A stretch of DNA of 13,692 nucleotides. Origin: Bacillota bacterium. GTDB taxonomy: Bacteria > Bacillota > Clostridia > Lachnospirales > Lachnospiraceae. Made by a program: the position numbers and the translations under genes. The notes under the pieces were generated by a model. That model searched no databases, was not told the DNA's origin, and saw only the letters and a list, made by a program, of their open reading frames with translations. The first letter of the stretch is position 1; each line of letters begins with the position of its first letter. Positions 12,524-13,692 of the stretch are shown in pieces. The stretch lies in assembly GCA_023387655.1 (NCBI GenBank), contig JAEWHR010000065.1, positions 1 to 13,692 of the forward strand. The letters are read 5' to 3'.

Positions 12524-12579
12524 AAATCTACGTACATTATGAAATGTTGTTAAATCTACGCACATTATGAAATGTTGTA
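12524..12579 (+). repeat. 28-bp tandem repeat, two copies, just upstream of the thiT promoter
   Basis: Copies at 12524-12551 and 12552-12579 differ at only two positions (the tenth and the last base). The second copy ends one base before the -35 hexamer of the thiT promoter. The close identity suggests a recent duplication. The unit has no strong internal dyad. Confidence 0.85.
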
Positions 12580-12580
12580 C

Positions 12581-12609
12581 TTGACATTAGACAGATAACT
12601 TGCTATAGT
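12581..12609 (+). promoter_or_regulatory. Promoter of the TPP-riboswitch/thiT transcript
   Basis: A perfect -35 TTGACA (12581-12586) and a TGn-extended -10 TATAGT (12604-12609) are 17 bp apart. Transcription should start near 12616, about 95 nt before the riboswitch aptamer. The promoter looks strong and constitutive, leaving control to the leader RNA. Confidence 0.85.
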
Positions 12610-12710
12610 AACGATGGAATCAAAAGGAAATGCTATTAGAGTGTATACCAAAATCGATTTCTCTACCATGCAATCCATTGATTACATAGAAAATAACAAC
12701 CGTATATTGT

Positions 12711-12797
12711 ATTGCTAGGGGAGCCTTTTGGCTGAGAAGTAGACATTCTACTGACCCTTATTACTTGATCCAGTTAGTACTGGCGTAAGGAAGCACC
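12711..12797 (+). ncRNA. TPP riboswitch aptamer (THI element)
   Basis: The conserved blocks occur in order: GGGGAGCC at 12718-12725, GGCTGAGA with the core CTGAGA at 12732-12737, GACCC at 12753-12757, CTTGATCC at 12764-12771, and TACTGGCGTAAGGAAGCA at 12778-12795. The closing P1 helix pairs TGCT (12713-12716) with AGCA (12792-12795). TPP binding would stabilise the aptamer and lower expression of the downstream thiamine transporter. Confidence 0.95.
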
Positions 12798-12803
12798 AAT
12801 CGT

Positions 12804-12850
12804 CCTCCGAAGCAATCACAATTTACCGTGAATCTTAAGGAGGTTTTTTT
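12804..12850 (+). promoter_or_regulatory. Riboswitch expression platform: hairpin using the thiT ribosome binding site, followed by T7
   Basis: CCTCC (12804-12808) is complementary to the thiT Shine-Dalgarno GGAGG (12839-12843). Inside, AAG/CTT (12810-12812 with 12834-12836) and TCAC/GTGA (12816-12819 with 12828-12831) lengthen the hairpin. Seven Ts (12844-12850) separate GGAGG from the ATG. The structure therefore looks like both a ribosome-site-sequestering hairpin and an intrinsic terminator. I could not identify the competing structure with confidence. Confidence 0.7.
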
Positions 12851-13516
12851 ATGCGTGATTTATTCATTACATCCATAGATGGTGACTACGGTTTAACAAC
12901 CCTTAGTTATGTGTTACTCATTGGATTACTTTTCGTCTTGGTAATTGTTGCTGCTTTATTTGCAAAAAATAATAATGCAAAGAAAATGCCAACAAAGCAG
13001 TTAGTTTTTTGTGCCATTGCAATGGCTTTAGCACTTGTGACTTCTTATCTTGAAGTATATTCTTTTCCATTTGGTGGTTCGGTAACTTTATTTAGTATGC
13101 TATTTATATGTTTGATTGGTTATCTCTATGGTGCAAAAACAAGCATTATCGTAGCAGTTGCATACGGTATCTTGCAGTTTATTATAAAACCATACATTTA
13201 TCATCCTGCTCAGGTACTTGTAGACTATCCACTTGCCTTTGGTGCTCTTGGATTGTCTGGTCTCTTCTACAAAAGCAAGAATGGATTGTTAAAAGGCTAC
13301 CTTGTTGGTATAACAGGAAGATGGATATTTGCAACTTTATCCGGATTTATTTTCTTTGGTGCATATGCTTGGGAGGGTTGGAATCCAATCCTATATTCTA
13401 TGGTTTATAATGGAGCCTATATTTATGCTGAGGGTATTGCAACTATAGTAATCATCTCTCTTCCTATGGTGAAAAATGCGTTTGATCAAGTAAAGAAGAT
13501 GTCAATTCAAGATTAA
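12851..13516 (+). CDS. thiT: Energy-coupled thiamine transporter, S component ThiT (YuaJ family)
   Basis: This 221-residue membrane protein is the substrate-binding S component that captures thiamine and works with the shared ECF module (EcfA, EcfA', EcfT, encoded elsewhere). Family motifs are plain: FGGSVTLFSMLF (about 74-85), YHPAQVLVDYPLAFGALGLSGL (117-138), GRWIFATLSGFIFFGAYAWEGW (156-177) and YNGAYIYAEG (186-195). These hold the aromatic and acidic residues that form the thiamine pocket in ThiT. The ThiT core starts near residue 48. The first 45 residues contain an additional hydrophobic segment (about 18-38) and a basic hinge (NNNAKKMPTKQ), so the protein is longer than the usual 180-190 residues. 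The TPP riboswitch in its leader fits the thiamine role. The SD lies 7 nt from the ATG across a T-run. Confidence 0.95.
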   Translation: MRDLFITSIDGDYGLTTLSYVLLIGLLFVLVIVAALFAKNNNAKKMPTKQLVFCAIAMALALVTSYLEVYSFPFGGSVTLFSMLFICLIGYLYGAKTSIIVAVAYGILQFIIKPYIYHPAQVLVDYPLAFGALGLSGLFYKSKNGLLKGYLVGITGRWIFATLSGFIFFGAYAWEGWNPILYSMVYNGAYIYAEGIATIVIISLPMVKNAFDQVKKMSIQD

Positions 13517-13556
13517 TTCTATTCCATTACTAATAATTCTTAATGTTTTATATTTG

Positions 13557-13591
13557 GCTGTCCTAAATTTCTATTTTGGGACAGCTTTTTT
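13557..13591 (+). terminator. Terminator of thiT
   Basis: GCTGTCC (13557-13563) pairs with GGACAGC (13579-13585), extended by AAA/TTT pairs inside, and TTTTTT follows. It lies 40 bases after the thiT stop and immediately before the dispersed repeat. Confidence 0.9.
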
Positions 13592-13592
13592 A

Positions 13593-13692
13593 ATTAAAAA
13601 ACTCTCCGAGGGATGCGCACTCCGCTGACGCTTCGGCGCGACAAAGTGGCATCGCCCTGAATTTGTTGATTCGCGGAGCTTAGAGTGGCGAA
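13593..13692 (-). repeat. GC-rich dispersed repeat, copy 2 (runs to the window edge)
   Basis: This is the inverted counterpart of 2237-2336, with 99 of 100 bases identical. Identity stops at 13592, inside the A/T run next to the thiT terminator, which marks a real repeat boundary. On the other side it is cut by the window, so the full length is unknown. The same fold (GTGGCAT/ATGCGCAC arms with CGC/GCG inside) is available. Confidence 0.85.

Noticed and set aside
12524..12579. Two-unit CRISPR array
   Set aside because: The 28-bp units are directly adjacent without spacers and lie at a promoter; no cas genes are present.
12628..12690. Short ORF (about 19 codons from an ATG near 12630) in the thiT leader upstream of the riboswitch
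   Set aside because: The GGA is only one base from the ATG, codon content is unconvincing, and TPP leaders need no peptide.
1..13692. Mobile element or prophage carrying the accessory genes
   Set aside because: No integrase, transposase, attachment site or composition shift except the small GC-rich repeats; gene content is ordinary chromosomal.

Overview
The window is low-GC, AT-rich bacterial DNA. Strong AGGAGG-type ribosome binding sites, a Firmicutes-type pyruvate kinase with a C-terminal PEP-utiliser-like domain, a ThiT/TPP-riboswitch unit and a YclNOPQ-like siderophore importer all point to a Clostridia-class Firmicute. A Lachnospiraceae member of the Lachnoclostridium (Clostridium) phytofermentans type is my best guess, judged from gene content and sequence feel; no search was run. 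Everything looks chromosomal. I see no transposase, integrase, CRISPR array, tRNA or rRNA.

Layout: (1) 1-170: the last codons of an OmpR-family (KdpE-like) response regulator and a strong terminator hairpin. (2) 171-1913, minus: pyruvate kinase with a near-consensus promoter. (3) 1917-2481: a gene-free stretch holding one copy of a GC-rich dispersed repeat; a second copy (99 of 100 bases identical, inverted) lies at the right edge of the window. (4) 2482-6737: a thiol-redox/sulfur island. It holds a Crp/Fnr-family regulator with four cysteines in its sensor half, a cytoplasmic thioredoxin, a MerR regulator with a Cys-Cys pair, a rhodanese lipoprotein, a CcdA-type membrane thiol transporter and a membrane-anchored TlpA/ResA-like thioredoxin. 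(5) 6850-11987: an iron-siderophore ABC importer (two permeases, ATPase, lipoprotein binder; all minus), divergent from an AraC-family regulator. A Fur-box-like sequence, a direct repeat and an inverted repeat lie between them. (6) 11988-12458, minus: a conserved protein of unknown function. (7) 12524-13591: a tandem repeat, a consensus promoter, a TPP riboswitch, thiT and a terminator, followed by the second dispersed-repeat copy.

How the genes work together: in the thiol island, cytoplasmic thioredoxin would pass electrons to CcdA, and CcdA to the extracytoplasmic TlpA-like protein. The rhodanese lipoprotein would handle sulfane sulfur on the same outer face. The strongest regulatory observation is a 15-bp palindrome (core GTGA-N5-TCAC) present twice. 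One copy precedes thioredoxin. The other is the exact centre of symmetry of the divergent rhodanese/CcdA promoters. At all three promoters the palindrome centre lies 34 bp from the last base of the -10 hexamer, the spacing expected of a class II Crp/Fnr activator (about -41). The Crp/Fnr gene next door is the obvious candidate, so the island may be a self-contained thiol/sulfur-stress regulon.

In the iron region, genes overlap by ATGA stop/start junctions (permease-permease-ATPase), and the binder gene follows after a 307-bp gap with its own unusual sequence features. In the thiamine region, the ribosome binding site of thiT is itself the 3' arm of a hairpin followed by seven Ts.
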